NCBI GenBank assembly: GCA_001838165.1
Contig: KV835886.1
Span: 1 to 33,725, forward strand
DNA from: Actinomyces sp. HMSC035G02
GTDB taxonomy: Bacteria; Actinomycetota; Actinomycetes; Actinomycetales; Actinomycetaceae
Reading direction: 5' to 3'
Length of the DNA stretch: 33,725 bases
Shown here piece after piece: positions 31,502 through 33,725 of the stretch; the first letter of the stretch is position 1; each line of letters opens with the position of its first letter. A program made the translations under genes and the position numbers. The notes under the pieces are model-generated. The model had not been told where the DNA came from and searched no databases. It saw only the letters and a program-made list of their open reading frames with translations.

Positions 31502-32818
31502 ATGCTGCGGGTCCTTCACCTCGATAACTGGAAGTCCTTTTCGGAGCCGATCGACTTCACGATGATTGCGGGTAAGGAAACTCGCCATGGAGAGACGCTT
31601 TACCTTGGCAGTAAGAATCGTGTGCTTCCTGTTGCTGCGATCTACGGCGCGAATGCTGCGGGAAAGTCCGCTCTCCTCGATGCCCTCGCTCACCTGCAGG
31701 TCATGCTGCGCGAGCCGCGCAAGCGTGGGCAGCGCCTGCACTATCACCCGCACCTTCTCTTTGGCGCCAACAGGCCCAGCGTTATCGGTGTTGAGATCGT
31801 CCTCGATGTGCAGGATGCGACGTCGAATCGACAGGCCATCGTCTACTACGAGGTCGCGTTCAACGCGGGAGAAATCGTCGAGGAGTCCCTGTACCGCGTG
31901 CGCTCGGAAGATGAGCAGGCGGTCTTTGAGCGCCACGGCCAGGAACTCTCTCTCTACGGCGATCTTGAGGAGGACGCGTCGCTTGTGGCCGCGTCGAAGA
32001 CGGTACAGCCAAACCGTCTCTTCCTCGAAACCTGCTTCAATGCCGGACTCATTGACGACGAGAATAGTTTGCTGGGCTCCGTCATCGAATGGTTTAAGCG
32101 CTTGACGATCCTTAAACGGGGAGCGCGTTACATTCTCATGCCTCAGCGGATCGCGCACGATGAGGTTTTTCGTGCCGCTGTCGGGAGGGGGTTGACGGTT
32201 GCCGACACCGGTATTTCCGATATCTGCTTCACAGTCGTTCCTCGAGCCAAGGTTCCTGCAGAAGAGAAAATCCTTGATGAGGTCGAGGAGCAGCTGCTCG
32301 ATAACACCTCTGAGGCGTACCTCAATGCGGAGAGTGGGGCTGTTTTTCGCGCTCGCCGCGCCGAGGATGGAGAGGTTGTCTATGAGCGTCTCGTCACCGT
32401 GCACGGCGATGGGAACAAGGAGTTTCGGCTTCCCCTTGAGCAGGAATCCGACGGCAGCATCCGCTACCTGCACCTGTTGCCCATCCTGTATTGGGCGGGA
32501 GGCGCCCACAAGTCGGGCGTCTATCTGATCGACGAGCTTGAGGATTCACTTCATCCAAAACTGACGGAGGAGCTCATTCGACTGTTCCTGGATGCGTCGG
32601 GGCCCGACGAACGACGCCAGCTGATCTTTACGACGCATGAGCTCCACCTCCTGCGGGCTGACCTGCTGCGGCGCGACGAGATTTGGCTGGTGGAAAAGAA
32701 CGATCACCGGTCAGAGCTCACGAGGCTTACGGACTTCCCCGCGTCCGACATCCGATCGGGCAGCGACCTGCAGCGGATGTACATGTCGGGTCGTCTCGGC
32801 GGCATACCGCGGCTGTAG
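31502..32818 (+). CDS. rloA: RloA-type AAA/ABC-like ATPase (AbiL-like defence component)
   Basis: 438 aa SMC/OLD-like ATPase (AAA_15/AAA_21 type). Walker A GANAAGKS (49-56) follows an N-terminal strand MLRVLHLDNWKSFSEP typical of the family. The C-terminal part has Walker B VYLIDELEDSLHP and the switch-like FTTHELHLL. The long middle is the usual insertion between the motifs. RloA ATPases pair with RloB nucleases in restriction-linked operons and in Lactococcus AbiL-type phage abortive infection. The ATG at 31502 was chosen because GAGAG precedes it and the family N-terminus starts there. By eye the gene is less GC-biased than its neighbours. It ends 8 bp before rloB. Confidence 0.87.
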   Translation: MLRVLHLDNWKSFSEPIDFTMIAGKETRHGETLYLGSKNRVLPVAAIYGANAAGKSALLDALAHLQVMLREPRKRGQRLHYHPHLLFGANRPSVIGVEIVLDVQDATSNRQAIVYYEVAFNAGEIVEESLYRVRSEDEQAVFERHGQELSLYGDLEEDASLVAASKTVQPNRLFLETCFNAGLIDDENSLLGSVIEWFKRLTILKRGARYILMPQRIAHDEVFRAAVGRGLTVADTGISDICFTVVPRAKVPAEEKILDEVEEQLLDNTSEAYLNAESGAVFRARRAEDGEVVYERLVTVHGDGNKEFRLPLEQESDGSIRYLHLLPILYWAGGAHKSGVYLIDELEDSLHPKLTEELIRLFLDASGPDERRQLIFTTHELHLLRADLLRRDEIWLVEKNDHRSELTRLTDFPASDIRSGSDLQRMYMSGRLGGIPRL

Positions 32819-32826
32819 GGGTTGCG

Positions 32827-33483
32827 ATGGGTAAGAAACGACAAGCTCCAACGAGGAAAACTTCGCGCGGGCTCAGGGACAACTCTCATAGTAAACAGGT
32901 AAAATCTCTTGTCCTCTTCGCGGTCGAAGGCGCGACGGAAAAAGAGTATCTCAAGGCGCTCAATCAGCACCGCTATCGGGGGGCATTCGCTTTAGATTTC
33001 TGCGGGAGCCGTCCCGAATCCTCGCTCAAGAATCTACTGGTGAACGTCAAGCGGAAAGCCGCGGATCTGGGATTCGAAAGCATCAGCGGTGCCTGGATCG
33101 TTTGTGACGTGGATGAAAATAAGCCCCATGTTGAGAACCTGCAGAAGTGGCTCACAGAGCAGTCGAGGTTGCCTCGCGGAGTGGTGCTGTCGAACCCCTG
33201 CATCGAGGCGTGGTTCGTCTATCACTGCGCGAACACGTGCTCGAGCCGGACCGCCGGTTCTGCCCTCAAAGAGCTGCAAAACAAATGGAAGCAGGGAACC
33301 TACGCGAAGGGGATGGTCATTCCCGAGTGGCTCATCGATCAAACCGACGAGGCCTGTCTACGGGTGCAGCGACGGCGGGCGAGCTTCGCGCAGGGCGTGA
33401 CCGCGTGGGACGAGGCGCCCTGGAGCGATATGCCCGAGTTGATCGCATGGCTCGACCGGTTGAGGCAACGACGCTCCGAATGA
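32827..33483 (+). CDS. rloB: RloB family TOPRIM-like protein (AbiL-like defence component)
   Basis: 218 aa. RloB motifs are the basic N-terminus, VLFAVEGATEKEYL with E34/E38 (TOPRIM-like acidic site), IVCDVDEN with D94/D96, and SNPCIEAWFVYH (122-133). The acidic residues suggest a metal-dependent nuclease, probably controlled by the RloA ATPase. AGGGG lies a few bases before the ATG. The stop is 3 bp before the right copy of the 93-bp repeat. No restriction-modification or retron genes accompany it in the window, so it looks like a stand-alone two-gene system. Confidence 0.88.
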   Translation: MGKKRQAPTRKTSRGLRDNSHSKQVKSLVLFAVEGATEKEYLKALNQHRYRGAFALDFCGSRPESSLKNLLVNVKRKAADLGFESISGAWIVCDVDENKPHVENLQKWLTEQSRLPRGVVLSNPCIEAWFVYHCANTCSSRTAGSALKELQNKWKQGTYAKGMVIPEWLIDQTDEACLRVQRRRASFAQGVTAWDEAPWSDMPELIAWLDRLRQRRSE

Positions 33484-33486
33484 ATC

Positions 33487-33579
33487 GGACGCTGGGTAGG
33501 CTACGCCTCCTGACCGAGGAGCCGGCAACCATCCTCACAAAGCGCCGCCCGCCGCGTATCGACGCAGGTGGGCGGCGCT
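33487..33579 (+). repeat. 93-bp direct repeat, right copy (relic of the Pce-like gene 3' end)
   Basis: 90/93 identity to 31275-31367. It still encodes GRWVGYAS and a stop in one frame, but there is no upstream gene in that frame. It includes the terminator hairpin (arms 33541-33550 and 33570-33579), which now lies just after rloB and may end its transcript. Confidence 0.95.
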
Positions 33580-33725
33580 GCGCTGCCGCGCCGTTGCCTC
33601 GTTCGTTTCTGGTGTCCGGGGGGCGGCGGCCCGCCCGCTCGAAAAGCCACGCTCGAGCGTGCCCCACACGCCTCCGGCATGGTTCCCCACAAATGTCGCA
33701 CGTAATTCCCATGTAAACCTTTCAA
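33580..33725. other. Right-edge intergenic stretch
   Basis: No supported gene. It contains an inverted copy (33697-33710) of the 14-bp segment at 76-89. Short open frames on the minus strand run into the terminator relic and are not credible. Confidence 0.45.

Noticed and set aside
33501..33725. Minus-strand open frame at the right edge
   Set aside because: It runs through the terminator relic of the 93-bp repeat and shows no protein-like composition.

Overview
The window is high-GC DNA with dense, actinobacterial-style coding: GTG starts, 1-4 nt gene overlaps and short intergenic gaps. Gene content points to the family Actinomycetaceae, probably an oral Actinomyces or Schaalia. That assignment is inference from gene content and composition, not from a search.

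Layout. (1) 1-6.3 kb: uracil permease (uraA, minus), a small DUF4190-like membrane protein, tRNA-Ser(GGA), a YbaK-type editing protein, the SRP small RNA, tRNA-Arg(ACG), a repeat-rich 650-bp intergenic stretch, glutamyl-Q tRNA(Asp) synthetase, and a pair of fluoride channel subunits (crcB1-crcB2). (2) 6.4-10.6 kb: a methionine ABC importer operon (metN-metI-metQ), a YagU-like membrane protein, and uracil phosphoribosyltransferase (upp). (3) 10.8-17.5 kb: tadA with a very long Pro/Ala-rich tail, then molybdenum cofactor genes moaB (+), moaC and moeA (-), and moaA (+). Between moeA and moaA lies a DUF559 PD-(D/E)XK-like gene flanked by two direct copies of a structured repeat. (4) 17.7-25.9 kb: nitrate/nitrite transporter narK and respiratory nitrate reductase narGHJI. 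(5) 26.2-29.2 kb: an unusual fusion of a winged-helix regulator to a C-terminal MoaD sulfur-carrier domain ending in Gly-Gly, followed by moaE, a MoeB/ThiF-like adenylyltransferase without its zinc cysteines, and mobA. (6) 29.2-33.5 kb: a secreted metallo-beta-lactamase-fold protein that closely resembles pneumococcal phosphorylcholine esterase Pce/CbpE, with about 12 choline-binding-type repeats. After it comes a two-gene RloA/RloB-type (AbiL-like) defence cassette bounded by 93-bp direct repeats of the 3' end of the Pce-like gene.

How the parts fit. Regions 3-5 form one nitrate-respiration locus. moaA/moaC, moaE with the MoaD-type carrier, moeB, moaB/moeA and mobA would make the bis-MGD cofactor needed by NarG. 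NarH, NarI and NarJ provide electron transfer and assembly, and NarK moves nitrate and nitrite. No stand-alone moaD is seen, so the regulator-MoaD fusion is the only visible sulfur carrier. This suggests a direct physical link between cofactor synthesis and transcriptional control. tadA and tRNA-Arg(ACG) are also a functional pair, because TadA converts A34 of that anticodon to inosine.

The most notable items are the HTH-MoaD fusion, the repeat-bounded RloAB cassette, the DUF559 gene between covarying structured repeats, the Pce-like esterase in an actinobacterium, and the tailed TadA.
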